Part shown: piece after piece, positions 40,529 through 53,448 of the stretch | Layout: each line of letters starts with the position of its first letter | How positions within the stretch are numbered: position 1 is the stretch's first letter | From: Brachypodius melanocephalos | Lineage: Eukaryota; Chordata; Aves; Passeriformes; Pycnonotidae | Length of the DNA: 64,000 nt | Reading direction: 5' to 3' | Assembly (NCBI GenBank): GCA_013398615.1 | Contig: VZSR01001685.1 | Coordinates: 29,847,556 to 29,911,555 of the forward strand | The notes under the pieces: model-generated | What the model was told of the DNA's origin: nothing | Databases searched by the model: none | Seen by the model: the letters and a program-made list of their open reading frames with translations, nothing else | Program-made: the position numbers and the translations under genes

Positions 40529-42361
40529 TGCTGGGTTCGAAACTCCCCTCTGGTGCCATGGTGCTCCATGCAAGACAGCCGGAGTGAAGGGAAAAGATTC
40601 TCTCAGATTAAGGTGTTACCACTAACCTTAGCGAAATGCAGGCCGTATTTTGATTCTTCAGTCTGCAGAACAGAGAATCCTTAAAAGGCAGGACACAATT
40701 GAGGACAGTGCTGTCAGGTTCATTTATTTGTCTATTTATTTAACTCTGTTTATTAACTTTCAAATGGTGGAACATAAATATTCCAGATCTAATTAATCTT
40801 AATTAGTTTAGCCAAAAAGTTAAGTCACTGTGATCGCTGCCAAAAAGCTTGTTTTCTTGTACAGCCACCCAAAGTTGTTATTTTCATTCAAATGTTCATG
40901 CTCAGTAAGGAAGTATAATAGTTCAGTGGCAGAGTGATTGCTTGTGCTAGCAGTAGCACAGTGAAGTTATATGACCTCTCATTAATCTGTACTTTGATAA
41001 GGTCCTGGAGTGGTAGGATTAATGACATTCTACTGTAAATTATTCAAATCCCTGCCTGTGCACAGACTATCCCTTTGCAGAAACACACAAGTGATACAGA
41101 ACATTTTACTGCCTTGGAGAATAACTACAGTGGTCCAGAGACAGAAATTTACTCATCCGTATTGTGGATCATGTGAATTGCCTAAAAACAGGCAGCTTTG
41201 CTTCCCTCTTATTATTTTTTCTGCATGTGATTTTACATCTAAAATTACTCTACTTATGCAAAGACTGCTATTCCTATTCCCTCATCCTTTTTATTTTATC
41301 TTTTGAGCCCCATACAGCACACTGAGAGCTATGTACCTAGGCTGGCTTGGTGACATTTATTTCATTTGGTCCACAAGGATTTCCTGGCTGCTTATGCTTC
41401 CCTTGTGCCACATCAGACTCATCAAATCCTGTTTTTCCTCTTGGCTCCTTTCTGTCAACCTGCATTCTTCTGAGCATTGTCTCTTCAGCCATATCTCATC
41501 CCATGCAGTGCTTTCAATTCTTGTTACCAACATTACCTCCCCTGAGAGGATTATAAACTCTGCTCCTACTGCACCAAAACTATGTGGATTTCATGGCCAG
41601 GACAACCTTTCTCTATGGAAAAGAAAAACGAGCATGCCACTCTCACATTTTAAGACTTTTTCCAGAAATTCACGGACCTAAATGTCAGAGGGACTTTAAT
41701 GTTTCTGGTACAGCCCTATATAACAGCTCACAGAATTGCTTCCTCGGTCATCTCTCTATACAGCTGAATAAGCTCTGATTAAAAGATATCCTAGATCAAT
41801 TTATGGGAAACAATACATCTAGCAACAGAGAGTTTTCTGTATCCTTTAACCAATATTGATTAAGTGTTTATCAATTAATCAGCTGGGAGTCCAACTCTTA
41901 CTCATTACTTTCACAGCTGTTTTTTAGGCATAAGAAAAATTCTATTTTCTAGTTTCACAAAACACTTTTCTATGTAGTAATGTGTGCCATATTTATATCA
42001 AATGGATTTTTGTTGGGTCAAAAGCAAGTCCTTATGCATGGCAAGCCAATGCTAATCTGTTTAATTTTTCCCATTTTTGAAGTGTAAAAACTGGATGCTG
42101 TAAAGACCATTGTCTCGGTATTGTACACAGAGTCATCCTGCTTGAAAATTTCTTTTTTCTGTATTGAGGAATTGCATTAGCCATTGTTGCAGTAGCTTTC
42201 TGTTGACAGTTTGTGCTCAAAAGAGGAAAGCTCAAATAAATACAATTTGAAAAACCATCAGAAAGCAAACTTCCTGCAGTGCAGTGCAGGGTTGACCAAC
42301 ATCAGTTGATAGACCTCCCAGGTTTAGGAGTGTTTGTTTCCTCAGCACAACACCATGCCCA

Positions 42362-42393
42362 GGTTCTATTGGTAATTTCTACCAATAGAAACC
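42362..42393. repeat. Inverted repeat with 13-14-bp arms
   Basis: TTCTATTGGTA (42364-42374) and TACCAATAGAA (42380-42390) are exact reverse complements around a five-base loop (ATTTC). The outer GG and ACC continue the pairing past a single bulged base, so the stem has about 13 pairs. The loop size makes this a more foldable hairpin than the one at 13.27 kb. CCAAT and its reverse ATTGG both occur within the arms. Confidence 0.85.
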
Positions 42394-43342
42394 ATCCTTT
42401 AATTTGGCTGTGGATGGTCCTGAGGCTGCTCTGCTGTTCTGGTTGTGAGTACAAGAAGGGATGACTCCCCAGGGTCTCTACCTCACCTATCATCACTGGG
42501 CTGCCCTACCGTCCCATAGCACACATTATGGACTGATCTTGTGCTGGGTTGCCTTTTGACAGCTTGTGTGCTGCCTCTGCTGCTTCCCAGCAGTTTGCAA
42601 AGCACTGCTGAACCTTTTCCAGTCTGCAGCAGAATGACACTAATGGAGAGCTTCACAAACCTTATCCCTATTGTTCTCCATCCTAAAACCTTTAGACTGC
42701 TACCAGTTAAAAGAGGTTACTTTTTATTCTTGATGGTATATTGTCACTGGAAATAGAGATGAAAAATTTTAATTTTGTTGTCATGTAGCAATCTTTAGAA
42801 TTTACCACATATGTATGTAAAAGTTATGGTAGACTTTGTATACCAATGCCTTTGGAGTCCTCAGTGTTCAATAGTCTATGAGAATATTGCTGTTTACTAA
42901 ACTTGTACTTCTCAAATTATATTAGCCTGTTTTAACAACACAAAAACAGATTTCAGAAACTTTGCTTAAAATCTTTTATGACAGTTTGCCTTTGAAACTG
43001 CTACAAAATTATAATGGCTTTTCATTTTGATTTGCTGGCAAGAAACAAGTTGACTGCCCTTTCTTTGAAAAACTTAAAGGCTGAGGAGAAAATTATTTTG
43101 CTGACACACTAAATGCTTTTTGCAACTGAACTGATTTTCTTCAGTAATAAAAGCTGATTGGTATAATGAAAAAATGTTTTATGTAAGCATCACACTACTG
43201 CACCAGTGCAGCCCTCCAGCCTTCTCTGAGACTCTCAGGCCACACTCATTTGAATCAACAGGCTTATCCTCATGGTACAAGCTCAGAACAGAAAATGTCA
43301 CTCTCAAATTATTTATTTGATTATATACCCAGATTAGGGAAC

Positions 43343-43358
43343 AGCATGTTAACATGCT
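43343..43358. repeat. Perfect 16-bp palindrome
   Basis: AGCATGTTAACATGCT reads identically on both strands. It contains two CATG cores eight bases apart, the spacing of a p53-family response element, but the flanking bases break the consensus in both half-sites. Confidence 0.85.
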
Positions 43359-46300
43359 CTCTGGAGTGTATGTACGTGTATATATTTGCATAAAGAAATG
43401 CATATATTCACACATAGACAGACATTTAAATATTATTTATACCTTTTAAGCTGTGTTCAGTAGTCTAGTTTCTATTTGACTGGAAGCCTGTAGCTGCTTT
43501 CTCACTGTTAAGTGGTAGTTAGTGAATTGCAGTTTTCTGAACAAGTTTTCTGAGAAGAAAAATTCACTGTTGCACTTCCCAGAGTAAAGCAGAAGAGGAG
43601 TTTGCGGTTGCATAATCTACTGCTGTTTTTGTACTGAAACTCAAGAAATCACTGATGCTTTATACTGCCATCTCTATACCATCTAATATAAATTTAAGCT
43701 AAAGATAAATGCCTTGATAACTGCCTGTTCACTAATGACTTCTGCTGAAGCACTTTAATATCACCATTCATTTATTTAGACTCTGCTCTTTTTTTTTTTC
43801 CTATAGCATTATCTTCTGTTACTGAAGCATTTAAGTCTAAGAACTTGTACTCCACTATGCTGTAATTGAGTTTAAATGTTAATTTTCCCAATTTCCTGAA
43901 GTACATGGTTAAAAAGATTTAATATCTTAGAAATAATGTTTCTTTTCACTGGAACGATAGAAAATTGTCATTGTGTTTCTGTTTCAAATAATCCATTTAT
44001 ATACCAACATCCCCCTTATTTCTTTATCTACCTGATGAAATTCCTCAGAAATCCCCACATGAATCTACAGAGGGTTCCCCTTGCTTGAGGCTGTAGAACA
44101 GGGGTATCTGATATTAGTCTCAGTTCCTTTTATGATTGAAATTTACCTTAGATTATTTGATTACTCTTTTTTATTTTTCTAGTTTGTTATAAAAACAATT
44201 TCCGTATTTGACACCTTAGAAACACTAAAATGGAAGAATTTCCGGAGTAGGCAAGTCTAGTTGCTTGTTGCTTTTATAACTGTCTTAGCCATTTAATAAA
44301 GCTGTTAAAATCAACATGTCGGTTGCTCAAGGAGATTTTCATTTATTCAGGATTCCAGATTAAGCCTCCCTTATCCATGTATACTGTGTTTTGGAGCTGT
44401 TCCTGTTTACAGCTAGTTTCTGCTTCACAGAAGAGGAGAAAAAATATCTGCAGAAGCTTAAGAGAGCTTCTTAGTCCAATAAATTTGTCATAAATCCCAT
44501 AGATTTTACTCAGAGGGCTCTGCCTTTCATAAACTTAATTATTCCCTCCACCTGTTGTGAGGGGCCAGATGTAGCACTGCTGTTATTTCACCCTTTCTAG
44601 GGGGCAGAGCGCTTCCAAGGGTTTCTGTAGCTGCACAGTGAATTTGTTTGTTTTTCATGCTGCTCACACACAGTAGAAGGCTCCTTTAAATAGAGCTGGC
44701 AGAAGCCCATGCTGTCCCTCACTGTGGGAGCAATTAACTCTATTATATAGATAACCGAGCTCATAGAAATGAGGTATGGGTACCATTACGTGCCCCTGCA
44801 ACATTTGTTTAATTGCTAAAGCACTTGTTTATGCACTGCTTTGTTGGAAGAAAATGTATTAAACTATAAAACAATGATCTGTCAGGTATAAAGCCTGCAG
44901 CCTTGAGGGGATCGTTACGGGGCTCAGATCAGAAGAATTTAAGAAATTTTGTCATATATCAAATGTCTGAGACCTAAACTTCATCTTCCTGTTAGCTATA
45001 AGACAATTTTATGGACTGTCAGCATGAAGAGAATATTTACATATTTTTATCAGCAAGTAATTGGTTTTTTATCATTTCTGTTTTCTGTCTTCTTGTATTA
45101 CACTATATCATGTTGTTCATAAGAAACTGCAGTCATGTTAAGTGGCATTGCTATGTTACCTCAAAGCATCTGATTTACTTCCTTACTGTTGTTTGCTGGA
45201 ACAATGAAATTAATGAATTGTGCTCAAGCCAGTGGCAGTTTTGATGCTCTTTAACTGGCAGATATATCAACAAAATTTTATGGTAGATGTGAGTATGCAA
45301 ATATGTGTAATGCAATGAAGATTTAACAGATCAATGCAGTACAAAAACGGCAAGGCATATGTTATTCATTTTCAAGCTAAAACTAACTAAAAAACCACGT
45401 GCCATACACAAGTAAAGATGAAAAACGTTCAATACCTCGTAGCTTTCACCTGTATATTTCTTTGTGAGCTAGCCTTGGTTACCACATGCCTGTTCCTGCA
45501 GTCTTGGATATAGACAGTGAAATCAGCACTGAAGGCTATTGCTTGGGTTTATACAGAAATTCAAATACTTGTGGCATGTGGTGACCCTTACATTTCACAG
45601 TTGCTTCTGGAGACAAGTAGGAGAACAGTTCAAGGTCCATTCAAGGTAATGGCCACTCTTCATCATTTTGTAGAATGAATTTTAACAGTCTTTATGAAGG
45701 TTTAACTCAGGATTGAAAACTCTGTACCCTAGATAAGAGCTGTCTCTATCTCAAACTTTACTAATCTAAAAGTTATTCATTCCTGGAAAAGCATACTAAA
45801 CTCGCATCTTAAAATTTGTGTGTAATACAAATGTACATATTTATTGATACTGAGATGCACTTCTTCACCTTACATTTATGGATTTAAGCCCATAATTTTA
45901 ATTGGTTCATGGTAAACAATAAATTTGCTGCATTATGATTTTTGATAAGCCTTTGTGAATCCTAAGCTGTTGTAGTCAAGCAATAGGGCCCTTATTACGT
46001 GGCAGTTGAATCTGCTTTAGCATAAGCTGTTGTTTGAGACTTAAGAATTAACTGAAAGTTCTTAATTACAAATCTCTCCTTCCTTTGCTATCCTATATTT
46101 AGATCTCAAAATTTAAAAAGTGGAAGAAATAACATATTTTCTGTCCCTATGGGCTTTCTAGAGCAATCAACACTGTACTGTATCAACACAAGCTTCTGGA
46201 AATTAAAACCAGACCTTAAGTCTATACAAATTTTCAAAATTGTTATCTTTAATTTAAGAATGTTTTATTATGTGATTTTTAAAATATTGATTGTTCTTGG

Positions 46301-49300
46301 AAAAGTTTAAACAGAAGATACTTCTACTGGAAATCTGAACCTTACCACAACAAAGGTATTAATTTATTTCAGTCCTATTGAAGTATTATATCTGAATTTT
46401 GGATATTAGTGCTTGAGGTTTAAGTCTAAAATACCATTTTCAATCTATCTAAAGACAGCTATTTATGCTAATGAACTTTGGAATAGAAGAAGGTGGTACA
46501 GTCACTTATTAAGGAGGGCTAAATATGAGAATTTTTTTTTAAAATTGTGGTATGTTGTGCTCTAGAATGTTTTAAAACATAATCTGAAGTCTATAAACTG
46601 CTTGTTGAAACTCCAGCACACTTCTGAAACATCCAAATAATTTTCCGTGTTGGTCTGTCACTCAGGTATTGATCCTGGCTGCTTCTGACACTTTGAAATC
46701 TAATGAGGTGACAGTCCAAGGTCTTGTAGCTCCAGGCTATTTCTTCCAATATGTCATAATTTTCCTGCTTGTTTTTAAAGCTACCTCCATCTATTTCTCA
46801 TTTTAGGTCAGATAACCTTGGACTATCAAACTGTAAGCTGTTGAAATGAATAGTCCTCTGGCTGGTACATCGACTTGCTCAGAACTTTCAGCATTGATGA
46901 TATTCCACTTTGCACAGTGTGACTAACTTTCTTTGACTATATATTTCAGTTGTGTAGATATAAGCTTTTACAGATTTTCTTCAATCCAAAATATAAAAGT
47001 CCACATACACAACCTGGTTCTGATTTTTTTTACCACCTTTTTTCTTCTCCACTCACAATATATTTTTTTAGAGAACTCTCCCCAAATAGCAACAGTCAGA
47101 TTAATATAAATTATCAGTTTGATTCTGATAAATGACCCCAGATATTCCTTACAGCTGGGCATCTCAGAGCAACTCATTCAAACATCTTTTGGAGGTAAAA
47201 TGATAACTAGGGAATACTGTTACCTGTTCCTGAGGCTTTTCTGGCTCTCTTATGTTTTTATAACAACCACACATGCATTGAGCTGAATTTGTTAGCAGAA
47301 ATGTCTTTCTACCCCCTGGAAGCCACTCGGATTTCACGACTTCTGAGAGCTCTCTGGCAAGGGAATTGGAGATGCTCAGTCTGCTGTAAAAGCTGACTGA
47401 AGTGCTGCAGCTACAGGGAAACCCTCTAGGCCTGAAGGCATGGTTTTTCAGCAGAACAAGGGCTTCTCCATGAGGTCACATCTGATCTGTTATAGGGTCT
47501 TCCTTATACAGAAACAGATCTTTTTGGTTCTCTGTGAGAAAATTTTCCCTATGGACATGAACAACATGAACTTCCAGGAACAACCTGCTCTGGACACAAA
47601 ATATATTCCCCCAAACTGCTCAACATTTCAATGAAATAAATTTTTAGGCTGATCTAGAGAAGAGAGGATGCAGGTTTTAAGTGGGAAAATCCAATTAAAT
47701 GAGAAAATACATCTGAATAATGGATTTAGTGTTTTTTATAAGAGTGGTATTTTGAGTTGTTCTAGGAAATGTCACACACTCTACCTTCATGTCTTGTAGT
47801 GAAATAATTGATCAAGTAAGACATGAGTGTTGCTCCATAAATCCTACATGCTTTGGGAGCCACAAAGGATAGATGAAATTAGATATCATTCTTAGGCCTT
47901 TGTGCAAGATATTGCTGGTTAATGACATTTTTAACAATGCTGTACTGGTGGCCATTTTTTTGGATGAACCCTCTGAGACTGTCCTACCATGATCAATCAA
48001 GCCACAACCCGAACACATAATCATTAGGAAAACAGAACTTCATTACTCTCCTATTAGTCACAGATTTTTAGGCAGTGAGCATCTATGAGGCTGTGGGCAG
48101 TAAAGAATTGCTCATACTGTTGTTTGCATGTCAGTGGCACAAATGTCACAGTGTGGTGCAGGACTCTGCAGCCCAGCATGAGGGCAGAGACTTTTTCCCA
48201 GGGAGAGGATCCTCACCCTGCCAGAATCTGTGTCTGCAGTGACAAAGCAGTACTTCAGAGCAGGTGTGGGAAAATTTGCCCAGGGCATGGTCCTGTTTCT
48301 ACATAGCTGAAAATGCAATACATGTTTCAATATCGTTGTGAAGGGCATCATCCATGCTTTGATATGTCTACCTTTCAAACTGGGTCAGAAGTAAACCATG
48401 ACTGATATTTTGTTGTGTATTGACTGGTAGCCTCTATCGATTTCTCTATATGTCCTTGTGGCAACTCATGTTTGCACATTTTTAGATCATGGGATTCTGT
48501 TCAGCTAGAAATGATTGCTTTTTCTGATGTTCAAGTTTTTTTCCTCTAGACTTTAGTATCTTTACAACCAAGCTATCTTCTATGTGAATGAGTATTTCAA
48601 GAACAAACATTTTAGGAATGTCTATTTTATCTCTATAATCAGTTCTCAAAGTATTTTCTTAGAACTATAATGCAGTGAAAACCCAATAATCATTATGATT
48701 ATCGTAGAATACAGTATAGGCTAAAGAACAAGCAGCTCTGTCTGCTGTTCTGCTTGTTGGCTCAAGAGTCTTAACATATTGCATAACTTACAAAGAGGTC
48801 AATGCAATAATTTCTTCCTCCAAATGAATGAATGGTGGTTAACATTTGAACTAGAGATTTGCTTTGCAAGTGTGCTCATAAAGCAATTCTAAATACCTGT
48901 AGTTATTGGTGCATTTTTATTTCTTTAGAATAATTTTAAAAATCCTACCCTTTCCATGAAAAATGCTGAGAAACACACAAATGCCCTTTGTTCCTTTGGT
49001 CTGAAGATCTCTCTTTGGTCTTTGACTGGACCTTGCTGAACTCATGTTCATACATGAGGGAGAAGTAACCTTGAAAATGTTAAAGTCTGTTAAACTAGAC
49101 CAGCATAATAAGGTTGTGTGTAAACTACAGAAGACTGAAACCTGCAAACAGTGAGAAGTTAAAATCACTGGTAGAGTGACATTTGCCCCAATGGAGAAGA
49201 AAATTAAAAGACTATTCCTCTAGAATAAAGAAAATAAATTATCCCATTGAAATGACTAATTTTCTGATAATTTAATGTTTTATCTTTAAAAAAAGGTCTT

Positions 49301-49389
49301 CCTCTTCACCAAACATAATTTAGAAAATTTATTACTAGAAAATATTTCTATAAAATTGTTTCCTAATTCACAGGTCCAGGTCTTTTTGG

Positions 49390-49410
49390 AAAAAAAAAAA
49401 AGAAGAAAAA
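49390..49410. repeat. A-rich tract
   Basis: A12 followed by GAAGAAAAA. Simple sequence only. Confidence 0.8.
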
Positions 49411-50310
49411 CTAAAAAGTGAACAGTCAAATGTCTCTGTGTGATGATAGAGAGGATAAATTTCAGCATAAATCTGTCTTGCATGACTTCTGTGTAATGTC
49501 TGCATCATAGATGTTAGGAATTAATTATTTTTCTCAGGCCTTTTGCACTTCTATCTTCTAGTCTTAAACTAAGCAAGAAATTACTGTGGAATAAAAGTCT
49601 GATCTTAAAATATTTTCATAAAATTGTGTAGTCTTATCCGTGCAACAATTTAATCATATAAGTGTATATGTTTTCTATTTATTTGTCTAAAGGAATACAA
49701 AAAAACTTGACTACTCTCAAGCATTGCTCTGCGATACAGATTAGAAACAAACCAATGCAATAAATGATATTAACAAATGACTTAATTTCACAGTGAGTAT
49801 AACTAAGGCCTTAGGCATTTTTGTTTATTTCCCATTTCTAGGATTAGCCAGATGGAGCAGGAGGACAGAAATTAATATCAAATCCAGTTCTTACATTTTT
49901 ATCTTCATTTTATTGATCCTAAATAAGCTTAGTATACTTGGAGAGTGAATTCTATTACGCAGAAATAATCAAGAGATTTAGAAAGGCATTCTTGGACAAC
50001 TCTCACATTTTCACTAGTAATTCATAGTCAGCATGGAGATTACTAAAACAGTCGTAAGAAATATTGATATTACTTGCACAAGTGGAGGAACAAGAGAGGT
50101 CCTTGCTCTTAAAGTGTCATGATGTCATGGTATTTATTAGAGGAAGTATTTCACTTTATCTAAGGGTGAGAAAAGCTGTTATTATTTTTTGAGTGTTTTC
50201 TCTCTTCAGAGGAGTGAAGAGAGATGAGGAAGAAAATATATAGGGAAAAGATATAAAAAAGAAAGAAAACTCATATAAGGAAGGAAAAATCCTCCTATTT
50301 CACTGATATT

Positions 50311-50373
50311 AGGGTCTTGGACAAGATGACCTCCAAATGTCCCTTCCACATTCGACCATTCTCTGACTTTCTG
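50311..50373 (+). mobile_element. Probable CR1 3'-end remnant
   Basis: AGGGTCTTGGACAAGATGAC followed by CTCC, a CCCTTCCACATTCGACC block and CATTCTCTGAC resembles the last 60 bases of CR1 (the GGACTTGATGACCTC-type block, then CTTCCAACC, then the ATTCTATGA tail). No upstream CR1 sequence is recognisable, and the match is imperfect. Confidence 0.65.
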
Positions 50374-51532
50374 TCTAGAAGTGAGAGGCAGAAAATGAGA
50401 TCCATAATTTTAATTTATATAATAATTTCTTTTAAATAGAATTTTTTCTTCACAAATATAGGGTTCTGATCAATAAGTATTTCAGATTAAAGACATGGAA
50501 CACATTTGGACACACTAAAAGTATGTCTAACTAGCATATTTTCCGAAATTAATCAATTAGATGGAAATATCAGTAGCCTAATATAATGATGGACATTAAT
50601 TTTTTTCAGAAACATCTACTATTAGCTATTCTTGGCTACTGAAACAGAAAGTCATAGATATAAATCAGTAAAGCAATTTTATTTGGACCTTGCAATATAG
50701 GAGCAAGGTGAAACCTGATGTGCTTCAGATTAGGTTCCTTTTTGCATGTATTTAATGTCTTCCCTATCTCCTGACTCTGGTAAGTTATACAGAGAGATGC
50801 TTATTTAAAGGTTTTAAAGATGACAATGGAATAAACCAAGCATATTGGGAGGGGGTGGAACTCCTAAAGGTATATCCTGCCTAAGTTATCAGCTTTTGTC
50901 ATGTATGACAAAGGAGCAAGATATGAAATGAATCAAGATATTCCTGTGGGGATGAGAAATACATATACACAGATTTTATTTTTCCTCTGACTGAGAGGAC
51001 AGTGCAAACTGGTTACTGAGCGGGTTTTATGCACATGTTTATAATGTTTAATAAACAGTATTCTATGGAGAGGAAGCTAGCAGCTGTCTTTTTTTCCCTT
51101 CTATCCATAAATCTGCCACATCACTGAATCTGACAAAGTGGAACTCTCTGGCTTTCAGTTTGTGCATAACACTGTTGCTAAACTTCATAAAGATATTTTA
51201 TGGCCTGTTGAAGTGCTAAGATGCTAGACTTCATGAAAAATGAAGCCTCTAAATGGATTGGAGTTATATCACTTGAGGAAGTTGAAAAATATCACTCAGA
51301 TTCACAGCTATTAGTGACAACACTGTGGAGAAATCTTGCACTGCTCATAACACAGTTCTATCATAAAATACCCAACACAAAGTGTCACTAATGAGGAGCA
51401 ATTTTCACCCAGACACCAAATTATGGTATCTAGGCCCAGACTAGTTAAGTCACTTAAACATACTTTGTATGACAAAAAAAGTAACGACAAAGACTTTTTC
51501 AATGCCTTGTTCTGTCTCTGTGAAATGCAGGG

Positions 51533-51558
51533 TATGAGGTGTGGTTATGAGGTGTGGT
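51533..51558. repeat. Perfect 13-bp tandem duplication
   Basis: TATGAGGTGTGGT occurs twice in succession with no mismatch (51533-51545, 51546-51558), followed by TA as the start of a third unit. Confidence 0.88.
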
Positions 51559-52705
51559 TACCCATCAGCACAAGCCCACCAAAGCAGGAGCTGCTATAGT
51601 CCTATGATTTCGACTGTTCTCATTCTTTTCTTAGCTTTTACTTTACAGATAGCAGCTTTGCACCACCAAGCAATGAGATGTTTCATAAAGATGTAATCAA
51701 AAGCTCAGATCTTCAAAGGGTGAAATCTTGAATTATCTTCTGAAATTTCCTTGCATGCAATCGCAGGAGTATCAGGACTTTCACAAGGGAAGGGATAAGA
51801 AAGCATATTTGGGAAGGCAGTACTGTGATTCTCCCAGTATATCTTACCTTAAGCACTGTGAAACCTCACTAGTAATATCTTTGTTGCTATTTCATGGTCC
51901 CATAAACCCCCGTGCCATCAGTCCAACTCACCCAGCACTGATTTCTACCCCCTCCATCCCCCAGATGCATGATTCCAATGTATAACCACTGCCAGAATTC
52001 CAGCTTTGTAGGAAGATCATCTAGAGTTCACCTCTTCAGGAATATACACACAACAAAGTAAAAATCTGTGTGGGTCGTTTGGGGTTTCTTTTCACTCAAA
52101 GCATTTTTTGCTTTAAGTCCAGTGTGCATAAGAGTCTAATTCTTCCCTTACTTTCCTGTAGGGAGATTTCTACTCTAAGATATGGAATGTCCAATCTCAA
52201 ATTTATCATCCAGCTAATTATGTTTTTCCATCCTTCCCTTCATTCTCTAATGTAATTATTTCCAGAAACTTTGTTCTAGATTCTTCAATAATGTGTTAAA
52301 TACTAATTTAGAGATGACCAAAGCTGCTTTTTGCTTTTTGGCCTGGTGTTCAGACTGTAAGGCAGTACCTGCCCCTGAGTCTATCCAATATGGGGAAAGC
52401 TTCTGGTGCCTTCTCACATAAGCCACCCTGGCAGCCCACTCCCACTACCAAAAATTTGCCACTTAAACAAAATATTGATCCAAGAAATGAGAACTGGAAT
52501 AATAGAAAAGCATAATAGAAAAAAGTCCCAAAATAGTGTTCCAGAAACATTCCAAATTGATTTAGGATGATGAGTCATTTAAATTTAATGTTTAATGAAG
52601 CCATCAAGGTTTTAATTGTTACTAAGGTACTAGAACTATAAAAGGCTTTTGAAATAGTTTCATTTTTATCCCAATTAAATGAGTAGTCCCCTCCAACATA
52701 AAATA

Positions 52706-52756
52706 TCAACTTGATGATCCTGGATGCCTTTTACACCTTTAATGGTTCTATGATTT
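52706..52756 (+). mobile_element. Probable CR1 3'-tail remnant
   Basis: CAACTTGATGATCCTGGATG, then CCTTTTACACCTTTAATGG and TTCTATGATTT, follows the order of the CR1 terminal block and its ATTCTATGAT tail. It is very short and degraded, and the 5' limit is uncertain. Confidence 0.6.
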
Positions 52757-53383
52757 GAAAATTTTGATTCTTTGGATCAGATATGTTAACTTGGTTCATG
52801 ACCAAAGGTGGAGTCATAATGCAGACTATGTCAACGACCAAAGAGGAGCAAACACTGGTGTTATTTTGCTCATATTTGTGTTTTCTGTCTGACTTAACTT
52901 CCAAAGCTATTCTTTCCTCCTTTCCTCTTTTGTTTCTGGTTTCCTAGGTTATGCACTGCAAATATCAATGTAGGACAGAATGTGTCCATATTTTTTTCCT
53001 TTACCTGGAGAGAAATGAAATTATTTTTTAGCTTCAAGTTTCTGTATAGGCTTGTATGGAACTATATGCAGTTCTTTTGACTTATATTTTTCTTCTGTGA
53101 GCAAAGGTTCTTTGGGTTGCTTTTATTTGCCCTCCTCCTAGGGTTTAAAGCTCATTTTCTCCCTATGTATCAGGCCTTCTTTCTATCACACTGGATGTTT
53201 GCATGAGAATTGTTTCCCCATTGAACCCCCTGCCTTTTTAAATACTATTTTAACCAGATTTTTGCATTGAAATGTAACACAATTATTCTGCTGTTTTCTA
53301 TTAACTCATTCCTTAAACTTAGTCCTTTTTATCTCATTCCACTGTTGCAAATTGGGGTTAAAAAAAGAAAGAGAAATGGAGAT

Positions 53384-53448
53384 GGAAGGAAGGAAGGAAG
53401 GAAGGAAGGACACACAAGAGAGAGAGAGAGAGAGAGATAGAGAGAGAA
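53384..53448. repeat. Compound (GGAA)n-(AG)n microsatellite
   Basis: Nearly seven perfect GGAA units (53384-53410), a CACACA bridge, then AG repeats to about 53448 with one T interruption at 53438. The whole block is purine on the plus strand apart from the bridge and that T, so it could adopt triplex-type structure. GGAA arrays are also potential ETS-factor sites, but no gene context supports that here. Confidence 0.9.

Noticed and set aside
40529..40560. tRNA-like TGGGTTCGAAACTCCCC after the ERVK-like LTR, as a primer-binding site or tRNA end
   Set aside because: The GTTCGAA resembles a T-loop, but the flanking stem does not pair properly and I could not match an 18-base primer-binding site. 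No tRNA is called.
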